DNA of 47,111 bases from Chitinophagaceae bacterium. GTDB taxonomy: Bacteria > Bacteroidota > Bacteroidia > Chitinophagales > Chitinophagaceae. Positions 16,097 to 24,973 of this stretch are shown piece after piece. The stretch's first letter is position 1, and the number at the start of each line of letters is the position of its first letter. Below the pieces are notes generated by a model. The model was given only the letters and a program-made list of their open reading frames with translations. It ran no database searches and was not told the DNA's origin. The DNA lies in the NCBI GenBank assembly GCA_028288585.1, contig JAQBNL010000080.1, forward strand, positions 1 to 47,111, read 5' to 3'. The position numbers were made by a program, and so were the translations under genes.

Positions 16097-17243
16097 ATTT
16101 TCCTGCGGCTCTTGATACACTTGTTTTACCAAAACGGTTTTTTACATCATCTATGGCTTTATACAAGCCTGCTTTTTTTTCTGTATTATTGAAAAGATTT
16201 GTTTGCACCGCATTATTGGTTAGTTCGCTTAAACGTACGCCCAGTAAGCGAACCGGGGTACCCTTTTTATATAATTTATGAAAGAGATCTTTTACTACCG
16301 GTATCATTTCATCTTCTGCAGCAGTATAAGGAATAGTTGTTTGGCGTGAGGTTGTCTCAAAATCAGGATAGCGGATCTTCACTGCAATACAGCCGGCAAC
16401 TTTTTCTTCCTGCCGTAATTCGTAAGCAATTTTTTCAGTCATCCTCACTATTTCACTCATCAAAAATTTTATATCCGAAATATTTTCATCAAATGTATTT
16501 TCTGTAGAAATAGATTTTGCTTCATGATACAGAGCAACTTTTGAAGTATGAATTCCTTGTGCTTTATTCCAGAGATCTACTCCCCATTTACCTAACCTGT
16601 TTTCCAGTTCATCAGCAGTGCTTTTATGAATATCAGCAATGAGATTTATTCCCATGTGTTTTAAAACCTGTTCGGTTTGCTCTCCAACGCCGGGAATTTT
16701 ATTTACATCAAGCGGCGCTAAAAATTCTTTTTCTCTTCCGAAAGCGACCTGCAGGTAACCATTGGGTTTTGCTTCGTTGGTTGCCATTTTAGCCACCATT
16801 TTATTGTTGGCTAATCCAAATGAAATGGGCAAACCCGTTTCATTTATTATTTGCCGGCGCAGATCAATTGTCCATTGCAATGGATCAAAATATTTATCCA
16901 TGCCTGTGAGATCTAAATAAAATTCATCCACTGATGCCTTTTCAAACAGTGGTGCTTTGGCAGCAATTATTTCTGTAACCCATCTTGAATAGCGGCTGTA
17001 CTCTCCTCTTGTTCCCTTTACAAATATTGCCTGCGGGCAAAGCCGCCTTGCCTGTGAGGATGGCATTGCAGAATGTATCCCGAACTTCCTTGCCTCATAG
17101 CTGCATGCTGCTACCACGCCACGTTCTGCGCCACCAACAATTACAGGCTTGCCTTTTAAGGATGGATCATTTAATATTTCTACAGAAACAAAAAATGAAT
17201 CCAGGTCGAAGTGAGCAATGATATGTTGGATGGAGGAAGGCAT
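16089..17243 (-). CDS. dinB: DNA polymerase IV (Y-family translesion polymerase)
   Basis: A Y-family polymerase that copies damaged DNA with low fidelity. Motifs present are HFDLDSFFVSVE (first catalytic Asp, residue 13), KPVIVGG, RGVVAACSYEARKFGI, the catalytic pair in KASVDEFYLDLTG, and the helix-hairpin-helix KIPGVGEQTEQVLKHMGI. A little-finger domain follows with VRLLGVRLSEL. The 384-residue length is normal for the family. I use the ATG at 17243 rather than a TTG two codons upstream. The C-terminal beta-clamp peptide is not obvious. Confidence 0.96.
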   Translation of the reverse strand: MPSSIQHIIAHFDLDSFFVSVEILNDPSLKGKPVIVGGAERGVVAACSYEARKFGIHSAMPSSQARRLCPQAIFVKGTRGEYSRYSRWVTEIIAAKAPLFEKASVDEFYLDLTGMDKYFDPLQWTIDLRRQIINETGLPISFGLANNKMVAKMATNEAKPNGYLQVAFGREKEFLAPLDVNKIPGVGEQTEQVLKHMGINLIADIHKSTADELENRLGKWGVDLWNKAQGIHTSKVALYHEAKSISTENTFDENISDIKFLMSEIVRMTEKIAYELRQEEKVAGCIAVKIRYPDFETTSRQTTIPYTAAEDEMIPVVKDLFHKLYKKGTPVRLLGVRLSELTNNAVQTNLFNNTEKKAGLYKAIDDVKNRFGKTSVSRAAGKFK

Positions 17244-17290
17244 GAGCAAATTTATGGAGAGTATGTATATTTATAGGAACACAATTATAA

Positions 17291-17695
17291 ATGACCAAGC
17301 AAAAAATATTAATTCTTATTCCTCTAGCGATGATTGGATTGCTTAATATTTATTGCTGGTTTATTATTTTAACAACAAATTCTATTGCAACTTGGCAGCA
17401 CTATATAGGACTTATATTTTTTCTAGTACTATTATTTTTATTTTTTAAAAATGAACGTATAGCTCTTCTTGCGATTGGAGTATATCTTTTGTTCGCCATC
17501 TTCAATCTTTTAGCGATGACTTCAGAAATAACTACTTCTTGGTTCAGGATTGCTTCATTTGAAACTCCGCATTTTCAACTTTTGTCATTAGGACTTTTTA
17601 CACTTTATTTTATACTAAATAATGGCGCTTTGATTGATATGTATCTTGACCGAAAAGAAAAAAAACATTCTAAGACTCAAAAGAATGTCAAGTAA
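17291..17695 (+). CDS. Small four-helix membrane protein of unknown function
   Basis: A 134-residue product with hydrophobic segments near residues 5-28, 35-53, 57-77 and 92-112, and a lysine-rich C-terminus. No family is recognised. It is strikingly hydrophobic and AT-rich even for this window and lies alone between dinB and rimM, so it may be a later arrival. There is no nearby regulator or partner gene to suggest a role. Confidence 0.6.
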   Translation: MTKQKILILIPLAMIGLLNIYCWFIILTTNSIATWQHYIGLIFFLVLLFLFFKNERIALLAIGVYLLFAIFNLLAMTSEITTSWFRIASFETPHFQLLSLGLFTLYFILNNGALIDMYLDRKEKKHSKTQKNVK

Positions 17696-17711
17696 ATTGG
17701 ACATATGTCTA

Positions 17712-18227
17712 CTACCTATAAATCTCCAGCAATCCATCCGGCAGCGTTACAAAAACCTTCCTGTTCTTTTTATCGATCTTATCTAAAAATTCTTCGTGGA
17801 TAGGTATCAATGCCTCTTTACCATTCAATAATATTTTACATAATACCTGGTGAGGCTGTTCAATAATTTCAAGTATCTCACCTAAATCTTCTTCTTCATT
17901 TATCATTGTAAAGCCCAATAAAGAAATGGGTGCAGATTTATGGGCAAACTTTTTAAAGTCATCTTCCAGCAACCAGATTTCTTTTTGTACAAGCTTATGT
18001 GCAGCTTCTTTACTGCTTATTCCTTCAAATTTTATATAAGTTTCTGTTTCGCTTTTTATTTTAGCTGATTCTATAAAGTATGGGATGAAGCTGTCTTTTT
18101 TCTCTTCTATAAAAAACGTTTCCAGTCCTTTTAAAGAAGTCTTTTTGCCAAGGCTGTGTTGTAAGATTATTTCTCCTTTAAGTGCGTAGGTGGCTACCAG
18201 CTTGCCGATTTTAAAATAATTATCCAT
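17712..18227 (-). CDS. rimM: Ribosome maturation factor RimM
   Basis: RimM helps assemble the 30S subunit by binding S19 and the 3' domain of 16S rRNA. The N-terminal domain shows YFKIGKLVATYALKGEIILQ (the GKI..thGl.Ge pattern), then KFEGISSKEAAHKLVQKEIWL. The C-terminal PRC barrel has LLGFTMINEEEDLGEILEIIEQPHQVLCKI and LIPIHEEFLDKIDKKNRKVFVTLPDGLLEI. It has 171 residues. It lies downstream of rpsP on the same strand, but 144 bp away with a terminator-like hairpin and a structured repeat in between. Confidence 0.95.
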   Translation of the reverse strand: MDNYFKIGKLVATYALKGEIILQHSLGKKTSLKGLETFFIEEKKDSFIPYFIESAKIKSETETYIKFEGISSKEAAHKLVQKEIWLLEDDFKKFAHKSAPISLLGFTMINEEEDLGEILEIIEQPHQVLCKILLNGKEALIPIHEEFLDKIDKKNRKVFVTLPDGLLEIYR

Positions 18228-18231
18228 ATAA

Positions 18232-18313
18232 GTATCGCAAAGAAAACAAAGAATCGCAAAGGTCGCAAGATTCTTAGCGTTCTTTTCGAAAATCTTAGTG
18301 CACTTTGCGATAC
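18232..18313. repeat. TCGCAAAG-type structured repeat upstream of rimM
   Basis: Perfect 11-bp terminal inverted repeats, GTATCGCAAAG at 18232-18242 and CTTTGCGATAC at 18303-18313, bound an 82-bp element. Inside are further TCGCAAAGG/TCGCAAG units and smaller inverted pairs (AGAATC with GATTCT, AAGATT with AATCTT). It begins 4 bp upstream of the rimM start codon, so it forms the rimM mRNA leader and could fold over the translation start. Confidence 0.7.
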
Positions 18314-18314
18314 A

Positions 18315-18346
18315 AAAAATAAAAAGTCCCGGTAAAAAACCGGGAC
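18315..18346 (-). terminator. Rho-independent terminator after rpsP
   Basis: The 8-bp stem GTCCCGGT at 18326-18333 and ACCGGGAC at 18339-18346 has a 5-nt A loop. Read on the minus strand it is followed by a T-rich run (TTTTTATTTTTTG). It lies 25 bp after the rpsP stop and before rimM, so at least part of the rpsP transcript should end here. Confidence 0.85.
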
Positions 18347-18371
18347 CTTAAGTAAATAGTTATGTAAAGAT

Positions 18372-18872
18372 TTATTCTTCTGTTTTTGGTTCTGCTTCAG
18401 CACCTGCATCGGCATCCTGTGCAACTTCGGAGGCCTGCGGAGCTTCTTCAGTTTTTTTAGGAGCTTCCCTCTTTACAAAAGGCTGTGTTCCTTTTGGCCT
18501 TGCCTTTTTGTGGCTTTCCTGGCGCTTAGCAAATTCCTGTTCGTGCTCTCCGCTCCACTTTGTGAATTTTTCCATTGCTGTTGCCTCATCAAACAAGCCA
18601 AGGCTAACACCCCGCAATAAATGCTTAAGGAACAATACTCCTTTAAAGCTTAATATCCTGCGGACAGTATCAGTGGGTTGTGCACCTTTGTGCAGCCAGT
18701 CCAAAGCTTTTTGCCTGTCGATCTGGATAGTAGCAGGAACTGTTAAGGGATTATAAGAGCCTAATTTTTGGATGAATTTACCATCTCTCGGACTGCGTCC
18801 GTCTGCAACTACTATAAAGTAAAAGGGTCTCTTCTTTGAGCCATGCCGTTGCAATCTCATTTTGACAGCCAT
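18372..18872 (-). CDS. rpsP: 30S ribosomal protein S16 (with C-terminal extension)
   Basis: S16 is needed for assembly of the 30S subunit. The core is residues 1-80: [42 protein letters not shown] and [20 protein letters not shown]. It continues for about 85 residues as a basic and then Ala/Glu-rich tail ending in [10 protein letters not shown]. coli S16 is only about 82 residues; such a tail is usual in Bacteroidota. The order ffh-rpsP-rimM on the minus strand follows the classical cluster, but trmD and rplS are not here. Confidence 0.98.
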   Translation of the reverse strand: MAVKMRLQRHGSKKRPFYFIVVADGRSPRDGKFIQKLGSYNPLTVPATIQIDRQKALDWLHKGAQPTDTVRRILSFKGVLFLKHLLRGVSLGLFDEATAMEKFTKWSGEHEQEFAKRQESHKKARPKGTQPFVKREAPKKTEEAPQASEVAQDADAGAEAEPKTEE

Positions 18873-18974
18873 AAAAAATAGAAATTTTTTTTGGGTTGTG
18901 AATTAATAGTGTTTCTAAAAGGATTGCGAAGATAAGGAGTGGAAGTACAAAATCCAAATGAAAAAAGTAAAAAT

Positions 18975-20297
18975 TTATCTTTTGCCCAAACCGGCAAGCC
19001 TGCTCATGGGCATTTTGTTCATCATTTTCATCATATCTTTCATCTGTTCAAACTGCTTTATAAAAGCGTTTAGTTCGGCTATATCTTTCCCGCTGCCTTT
19101 AGCGATACGCTGCTTTCGGCTGGGGTTAATTATATCAGGATTTCTGCGTTCTTCAAGAGTCATAGAGTTTATCATGGCTTCAATTCCTTTAAAAGAATCG
19201 TCATTAATATCTACATCCTTTATCTGCTTGCCCACACCGGGTATCATACCCATGAGGTCTTTAAGATTACCCATCTTTTTAATCTGGTGGAGCTGGGTTT
19301 TAAAATCTTCAAAATCGAACTGGTTCTTACGGATTCTTTTCTCCAGCTTCTTTGCCTGCTCTTCATCAAATTGTTCCTGTGCTTTTTCTACCAGGCTTAC
19401 AATATCTCCCATTCCCAAAATACGCTGCGCCATACGTTCAGGATAAAAAATATCCAGCGTATCCATTTTTTCGCCACTGCTTACAAACTTTATCGGTTTA
19501 GTAACAGTGTATTTAATAGATATGGCAGCGCCACCTCTTGTATCACCATCCAGCTTGGTTAATACAACACCGGTAAAATCTAACCTGCGGTTAAATTCAG
19601 CTGCCGTATTCACAGCGTCCTGCCCAGTCATACTATCAACAACAAATAAAATTTCCTGCGGATTAACAGCTGCTTTAATATTAGCAACCTCGGTCATCAT
19701 CACTTCATCAATTGCCAAACGACCTGCAGTATCAATGATAAGCACATTTTTATTTTTACTTTTTGCTTCCTTAATTGCATTTTGAACAATAGAGACTGCA
19801 TCTTTATTTTCAGGCTCGCTGTATACATCTACGTTAACCTGTTCCCCCAAAATTTTTAATTGGTCTATCGCAGCAGGCCGATAAATATCAGCAGCAACAA
19901 GCAATGGAGATTTACCTTTTTTTGTTTTAAGATAATTCGCCAGTTTACCACTGAAAGTTGTTTTACCACTACCCTGTAAGCCTGCTATTAAAATGATGGT
20001 AGGATTACCTTTCAGGTCAAGATCACTTTCGGTGCCACCCATTAGTTCAGCCAGTTCATCCTTTACGATCTTTACCATTAATTGCCCCGGGCTAATGGCA
20101 TTAATAACTTTTTCGCCGGTTGCTTTTTCTTTAACTGAATCAGTAAATTCTTTAGCGATCTTATAATTCACATCCGCATCAACCAATGCACGGCGGATTT
20201 CCTTTAAAGTGGATGCAATATTTAATTCTGTGATCCTCCCTTGCCCCTTCAAGTTCTTAAACGCAGAATCTAATTTATCACTTAATGACTCGAACAT
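18975..20297 (-). CDS. ffh: Signal recognition particle protein Ffh
   Basis: This is the SRP GTPase that brings ribosomes making membrane proteins to FtsY. It has an N domain, then the G domain with G1 GLQGSGKTT, DTAGRLAIDE (G3) and TKLDGDTRGG (G4), and then the methionine-rich M domain from about residue 325 that binds 4.5S RNA (KQRIAKGSGKDIAELNAFIKQFEQMKDMMKMM). Length, 440 residues, is normal. It sits between rpoD and rpsP on the same strand with about 100-bp gaps. No 4.5S RNA gene is seen nearby. Confidence 0.98.
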   Translation of the reverse strand: MFESLSDKLDSAFKNLKGQGRITELNIASTLKEIRRALVDADVNYKIAKEFTDSVKEKATGEKVINAISPGQLMVKIVKDELAELMGGTESDLDLKGNPTIILIAGLQGSGKTTFSGKLANYLKTKKGKSPLLVAADIYRPAAIDQLKILGEQVNVDVYSEPENKDAVSIVQNAIKEAKSKNKNVLIIDTAGRLAIDEVMMTEVANIKAAVNPQEILFVVDSMTGQDAVNTAAEFNRRLDFTGVVLTKLDGDTRGGAAISIKYTVTKPIKFVSSGEKMDTLDIFYPERMAQRILGMGDIVSLVEKAQEQFDEEQAKKLEKRIRKNQFDFEDFKTQLHQIKKMGNLKDLMGMIPGVGKQIKDVDINDDSFKGIEAMINSMTLEERRNPDIINPSRKQRIAKGSGKDIAELNAFIKQFEQMKDMMKMMNKMPMSRLAGLGKR

Positions 20298-20389
20298 GAT
20301 CTATATAAAGTTTGAATTTGCAAAAATAAAAAAGTGAATATAACTAATGTCATATTCACTTTAAATATGTGAAGCAAAATTAAGAAATC

Positions 20390-21262
20390 TTAGCCCATAT
20401 ATGCTCTAAGCATATCACTTCTTGTAGCCGATCTTAATTTTATTAATGCTTTGTCTTTTATTTGTCTTACCCTTTCTCTAGTTAAATGAAAATGATCACC
20501 AATATCTTCCAGGCTCATTGGATGGTCTATTCCAATTCCGAAGAAATAACGGATAACATCTTTCTGCCTTTCGGTTAATGCGCTTAAAGAACGGTCGATC
20601 TCTTTTTTAAGAGATTCTTTAAATTCTATTTTAAGATCGCTGCTGTCAGCATTCGGATTGCGTAAAACATCTATCAATGTACTTTCTTCACCTTCACTTA
20701 AAGGAGAGTCCATACTAAGATGGCGGGTTGCCACGCTTAGGGTTGCTGCCACTTCTTCTGTATCCATATCTAAGTGTATGGCTAATTCCTCAGGGGTTGG
20801 CTCTCTTTCAAACTCCTGTTCCAATTGCGAATATGCCCTGCTTATACGGTTTGTTAATCCAACTTTATTTAATGGAAGACGAACTATTCTTGCCTGTTCA
20901 GCAAGCGCCTGCAAAATACTTTGACGTATCCACCAAACACCGTAGGAAATAAATTTAAATCCACGGGTTTCATCAAAGCGCTGGGCAGCCTTAATCAATC
21001 CAAGATTTCCTTCATTGATAAGATCGGGTAAAGTAAGTCCCTGGTTTTGGTACTGCTTTGCAACAGAAACCACGAAACGCAAATTTGCTTTGGTTAGCCT
21101 GTCTAAAGCTTTTTGATCTCCCTGTTTAATGAGAACAGCAAGTTTTACTTCTTCTTCAGGAGTGATTAGATCTACTTTGCCGATTTCCTGGAGGTATTTT
21201 TCCAAACTCTGGCTTTCACGGTTAGTGATAGATTTAGAGATCTTGAGTTGGCGCATACTCAT
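20390..21262 (-). CDS. rpoD: Primary RNA polymerase sigma factor (RpoD/SigA, short Bacteroidota form)
   Basis: A 290-residue sigma-70 that lacks region 1.1, as primary sigmas of this phylum do. Region 1.2 is [19 protein letters not shown]. Region 2 reads [32 protein letters not shown] (melting and -10 recognition), and region 3 starts at [11 protein letters not shown]. Region 4 ends in [21 protein letters not shown], the helix-turn-helix for the -33 site. The N-terminus [23 protein letters not shown] is typical of this group. The codons MSMRQL leave a second ATG two codons later. It recognises TTTG/TAnnTTTG promoters in the phylum. Confidence 0.96.
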   Translation of the reverse strand: MSMRQLKISKSITNRESQSLEKYLQEIGKVDLITPEEEVKLAVLIKQGDQKALDRLTKANLRFVVSVAKQYQNQGLTLPDLINEGNLGLIKAAQRFDETRGFKFISYGVWWIRQSILQALAEQARIVRLPLNKVGLTNRISRAYSQLEQEFEREPTPEELAIHLDMDTEEVAATLSVATRHLSMDSPLSEGEESTLIDVLRNPNADSSDLKIEFKESLKKEIDRSLSALTERQKDVIRYFFGIGIDHPMSLEDIGDHFHLTRERVRQIKDKALIKLRSATRSDMLRAYMG

Positions 21263-21507
21263 AAGCTGGGGTATTTATTGGTTTAAAAGAAAATAATTGG
21301 ACACTCTGTGGTTAACACCTTGTTAATATTGCCACATAACGTAATTTATAGCTTTTATAGTATGTAACAAAATCTTTTATTTATTAATAATCTGAAGGTC
21401 AGTGGCTTCACGTATATATAATAATTCATTTTTGTTTATCCTTATTAAATAAACTTTTGTTTAGTTGATTTATTTTCTATTATTGCACATATACAACAGA
21501 TCATAAG
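21263..21507. other. Gene-free 245-bp region between rpoD and the START-like gene
   Basis: This divergent region must hold the promoters of both genes. It is AT-rich with several T runs and TTTG words (for example around 21432 and 21452). I see no strong palindrome, RNA gene or clear TAnnTTTG box at a good distance. Confidence 0.5.
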
Positions 21508-21891
21508 ATGAGTAAGAAAGTTAAGTATACATTAGAGTACCCGGTTAGATGTTCGCCAGGAATTTTATATGATTTTTTATCCAGCCAAACCGGATTGCAG
21601 GAATGGTTTGCTGATAAGGTGGATGAGCGGGATGGATTATATAGTTTTTCATGGGATGGGTCAGAAGAAGAAGAGGCAGAGGTAATGGAAAGTGAAGAAA
21701 ATAAATTTATCCGATATCACTGGTTAAATTCTCCTAAGGATGAATTTTTTGAATTTAGAATAGATAAATCTGAAGTAACAAACCTCACTATTCTTACTAT
21801 AACTGATTTTGCAGAAAAGAAGGAGATCAAAGACCAGAGCCAGCTTTGGGAGACCCAGGTAAAAGATCTTTTTTACCGGCTGGGCAACTGA
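21508..21891 (+). CDS. START-like (SRPBCC/AHSA1-type) domain protein
   Basis: This 127-residue protein fits the small helix-grip fold: YTLEYPVRCSPGILYDFLSSQTGLQEWFADKVDERDGLYSFSWDGSEEEAEV, then a strand-rich middle and the closing helix QLWETQVKDLFYRLG. Such proteins bind hydrophobic ligands or act as co-chaperones in other groups; the ligand here is unknown. It is widely conserved in Bacteroidota next to rpoD or LptF/G-type genes. The last 65 nt overlap the 3' end of the convergent downstream gene. Confidence 0.85.
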   Translation: MSKKVKYTLEYPVRCSPGILYDFLSSQTGLQEWFADKVDERDGLYSFSWDGSEEEEAEVMESEENKFIRYHWLNSPKDEFFEFRIDKSEVTNLTILTITDFAEKKEIKDQSQLWETQVKDLFYRLGN

Positions 21892-22492
21892 TTTGCAGCA
21901 ATTGCATAATTTCCCTGAAAGAATTTATTATAAATTGATTGGCATGCTGCCATTCAGCCAGCGGTATTTTTTTTGAAATCTTAAAGAAATTTTTCTCATT
22001 TATTGTTTCAAATTGTTGCAAGGTAATTGTTGAGGATGGTATGTAATTATCCTTCTCAAAATGATGCTGCCATTCATTTTCATTTATACAAACAAAAAAA
22101 TTATTTTTTTGTAAGAATGAAAAAAGCGCATGGGAATTATTAATAAATTTTTGCTTGTAATCTCCTGATAAATGCAGGGTAACACTGAAAAAATTTCCCC
22201 ACCAAAACATAGTTCTCACCGCAAAAATTCTGTCCTTCCAAAAAAAGGCCGGATAATCTAATATTACATAAGGAAGCAATTGATAGTTTTCCCCTTTTGA
22301 AATTTTGCCGCTTTGGTACTGCATATTTTCAGGAAACAAATAATTGTATGATTCGGTTTCACTCTTTAATAGCACGCTTATCTCTCCAAACATATCATAC
22401 ACTTTTTTAGTGATGACGTGTTTACTTAAAATCCAGTTAGTGTTTTTAACCAACTCCATTTCCTGTGGCGAAAGCTGTATTTTTGTTGGCAT
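21827..22492 (-). CDS. Conserved protein of unknown function
   Basis: A 221-residue soluble protein without recognised domain. It starts MPTKIQLSPQEMELVKNTNWILSKHVITKKVYDMFGEI and contains the aromatic stretch DYPAFFWKDRIFAVRTMFWWGNFFSVTLHLSG. I chose the ATG at 22492; an ATG at 22573 adds 27 residues and would end only 8 bp from the divergent lptG start. The C-terminal 20 or so residues (CPAGKKDLLPGSPKAGSGL) are coded antisense to the START-like gene and look unlike the rest. Confidence 0.7.
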   Translation of the reverse strand: MPTKIQLSPQEMELVKNTNWILSKHVITKKVYDMFGEISVLLKSETESYNYLFPENMQYQSGKISKGENYQLLPYVILDYPAFFWKDRIFAVRTMFWWGNFFSVTLHLSGDYKQKFINNSHALFSFLQKNNFFVCINENEWQHHFEKDNYIPSSTITLQQFETINEKNFFKISKKIPLAEWQHANQFIINSFREIMQLLQISCPAGKKDLLPGSPKAGSGL

Positions 22493-22581
22493 ACTTTTAA
22501 GAGATAAAAGATAAAAAGACGTATAAAAAAATATTCGCTCTTTTTGTTTTTCGCTTAGCTCAAAGTTAAACATAGTTTCCT

Positions 22582-24021
22582 GTGATTAAAAAGTTAGATA
22601 AACTCATTCTTAAAGCTTTCATTGGCCCGTTTATAGTCACGTTTTTTATCACGCTATTTGTTTTTGTGATGCAAATTCTCTGGAAGTATATTGATGATTT
22701 GGTTGGTAAGGGTCTTGATTTTATTATTCTTATTAAATTTTTAATTTATGCCAGTGCAACATTGGTTACGCTTGCATTGCCGATTGCAATTTTGCTTTCT
22801 TCTATAATGACATTTGGTAAGCTTGGAGAAAGTTTTGAATTGGTTGCTATTAAATCTTCCGGAATTTCTTTACTGAGATTTATGCGCCCTCTTTTTTTTG
22901 TAGCCCTCGTTTTGTGTTTTGTTACATTCCTGTTTGCCAATTATGTAATTCCTGTTGCTAATTTAAAATTTGCTGTTATCTATAATGATATTTACCGCAA
23001 GAGTCCCGCCTTCGACCTGAAGGATGGTGTATTTTACAATGGCTTTAAAGGTTATTCAATCAAGGTTGCTAAAAAAGAAAAAGACAAAACCACTTTAAAA
23101 AGTATTTTGATCTACGAACAATCCAATAACCCGCAGGATAATACAGTGATTTCTGAAAAAGGAATAATGAAAATGAGTCCTGATAAAAAGTTTCTCGAAT
23201 TCAAATTACAAAATGGCTATCGCTATGAAGAGAAGGGAAATATGGCCGATATAAATAATGAATTTGTGAGATTAAGTTTTAAAGAATATAATAAACTATT
23301 TGATCTTAGCCAGTTGGATATACAGTTTACACCGGATAGTTTGTATAAAAATAATTTTAAAATGCAAACATTGCGTCAGCTGGATATAGTACTTGATTCG
23401 GTAAATAAGTATAAAGATTCTTTCTCCCGGAGAACACAAAATGAGCTTAGTCTCTATTTCAATTATAATAAGTATAAAAAAACAGCACACCGGGGAATAA
23501 CAGCGGATAAAACTAAGGTAAAAACGTTTGATGATTTGATACCCGATTCTTTAAAGTCCCTGATAAATCAAGCTGCACTTAATGCGGTAGCCAGTTCAAA
23601 AAATATAATGCAGGTTGTAAGCGCCGACTTTGAAGCCAGTACAGATAACACCCGGACAATATTGGTAGAATGGCATAGAAAATTTTCTTTATCAGTAGCA
23701 TGCCTGGTTTTGCTTTTTATTGGCGCCCCTTTAGGCTCCATTATTAGAAGAGGCGGATTAGGTATGCCAATTCTTGTAGCCCTGATTTTTTTTACTGTTT
23801 TTCATTTACTAAGTACATTCGGTGAAAAATTAGTTCGGCAACAGGCCTTAACACCCATGACAGGCATGTGGCTCCCGGTTATTGTACTATTTCCCATCGG
23901 GGTTTTTCTTACCTGGAAAGCCACCCGGGATTCGCAATTATTTAATAAAGAAGCTTACTATATATTTCTTAAAAAGTCTTCGGCATTTTTAAAAAAGAAA
24001 AACAATTATCTTCTTAAATAA
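22582..24021 (+). CDS. LptF/LptG-type lipopolysaccharide export permease (YjgP/YjgQ)
   Basis: An inner-membrane component of the Lpt machine that extracts lipopolysaccharide for transport to the outer membrane. Three helices near the N-terminus (residues 12-38, 55-80, 98-122) and three near the C-terminus (about 370-455) flank a large periplasmic domain that is longer than in E. coli; total length is 479. The motif LPIAILLSSIMTFGKLGESFELVAIKSSGISL is diagnostic. The start is GTG at 22582. LptF and LptG cannot be told apart with confidence. The SOD gene follows after 10 bp. Confidence 0.9.
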   Translation: MIKKLDKLILKAFIGPFIVTFFITLFVFVMQILWKYIDDLVGKGLDFIILIKFLIYASATLVTLALPIAILLSSIMTFGKLGESFELVAIKSSGISLLRFMRPLFFVALVLCFVTFLFANYVIPVANLKFAVIYNDIYRKSPAFDLKDGVFYNGFKGYSIKVAKKEKDKTTLKSILIYEQSNNPQDNTVISEKGIMKMSPDKKFLEFKLQNGYRYEEKGNMADINNEFVRLSFKEYNKLFDLSQLDIQFTPDSLYKNNFKMQTLRQLDIVLDSVNKYKDSFSRRTQNELSLYFNYNKYKKTAHRGITADKTKVKTFDDLIPDSLKSLINQAALNAVASSKNIMQVVSADFEASTDNTRTILVEWHRKFSLSVACLVLLFIGAPLGSIIRRGGLGMPILVALIFFTVFHLLSTFGEKLVRQQALTPMTGMWLPVIVLFPIGVFLTWKATRDSQLFNKEAYYIFLKKSSAFLKKKNNYLLK

Positions 24022-24031
24022 AAAAAATTAT

Positions 24032-24805
24032 ATGTCACAATTTAATAAAACAGATCGCAGGGATTTTTTAAAAAATTCTGCGAAAGGTACACTTGCTGTA
24101 AGTATAGGTACCGGCGCATTAGCTTCATTTCTTGAGTCCTGCTCATCATCCAAAAATGTTATAGCATCTCCTTTTAAAACAGGATTTGACCAAAAACCAT
24201 TACCCTATAAATATGATGCACTGGAAAATGTTATAGATGCGCAAACTATGGAGATTCATTATACAAAGCATGCAGCTGCATATTCAAAAAATTTAAAAGA
24301 TGCGGTGCAGGCAGAAGGTATTGATGCTGCAAGATCTCTGGAAGATATCCTGGCCAATGTTTCAAAATATTCTGCAAAGGTCCGCAACAATGGTGGCGGG
24401 CATTATAACCATGAAATGTTTTGGCAAAGTATGCGGCCAAAACAAAATGATAATAAGCCGGGCAAAAAACTAATGGATGCTATTGAAAGTAATTTCACTT
24501 CGTTCGCAAACTTTAAAACGCAATTCAGTGATGCAGGCAAAAATCGTTTTGGAAGCGGATGGGCATGGCTGTATGCAGATAAAAATAACAAACTGCAAAT
24601 CGGCTCAACACCAAACCAGGATAATCCTTTAATGAATATTAGTGATATAAAAGGCTTTCCACTTTTGGGTTTAGATGTTTGGGAACACGCCTATTATTTA
24701 AAGTATCAAAATAAAAGACCTGATTATATTGAGAACTGGTGGAACGTGGTGAACTGGGATTATGTATGGCAGCGTTATGCAAGTTATTTTAACGTACCTG
24801 TCTAA
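24032..24805 (+). CDS. Superoxide dismutase (Fe/Mn family) with Tat signal and lipobox
   Basis: The enzyme turns superoxide into peroxide and oxygen. An N-terminal twin-arginine signal (RRDFLK, Arg9-Arg10) is followed by a hydrophobic stretch and the lipobox FLESC with Cys37, so it should be exported folded and lipid-anchored. Metal ligands are in EIHYTKHAAAY, GGHYNHEMFW and LDVWEHAYYLKY. GGHYNH together with TPNQDNPLM favours manganese, although cambialistic use is possible. It follows the Lpt permease gene after 10 bp, so both are probably on one mRNA. Confidence 0.93.
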   Translation: MSQFNKTDRRDFLKNSAKGTLAVSIGTGALASFLESCSSSKNVIASPFKTGFDQKPLPYKYDALENVIDAQTMEIHYTKHAAAYSKNLKDAVQAEGIDAARSLEDILANVSKYSAKVRNNGGGHYNHEMFWQSMRPKQNDNKPGKKLMDAIESNFTSFANFKTQFSDAGKNRFGSGWAWLYADKNNKLQIGSTPNQDNPLMNISDIKGFPLLGLDVWEHAYYLKYQNKRPDYIENWWNVVNWDYVWQRYASYFNVPV

Positions 24806-24839
24806 AATCCTATAAATCACAGTTCAGACTAAATAGACT

Positions 24840-24891
24840 CAGCCTTTGATTAGAGGTATCTTTAAAAATGATACAACTAGATCAAAGGCTG
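24840..24891. repeat. Long inverted repeat A after the SOD gene
   Basis: The left arm CAGCCTTTGAT at 24840-24850 plus TAGAGGTATC, and the right arm at 24870-24891, pair over about 20 bp with one bulge and two mismatches around a 9-nt loop. There is no T-run right after it on the plus strand. It could stabilise the lptG-sod mRNA 3' end or be part of a non-autonomous element with repeat B downstream. Confidence 0.7.
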
Positions 24892-24973
24892 ATGAATTGA
24901 AAAGCAATCTGAGGCAAATTTATACTAACAAAAGAGTTATCTCCAAAAAAAAATTAATAAAAACTGTTAATTG

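Noticed and set aside
17247-17254. TAAATTTG (minus strand) as dinB promoter box
   Set aside because: It ends 3 bp before the ATG, so transcription would begin inside the gene; probably a chance match unless the start is further in.
18958-19446. 162-residue plus-strand frame opposite ffh
   Set aside because: It is the antisense of the Ffh M domain. Its Ser/Cys/Phe-rich content is what reverse-reading of that sequence gives.
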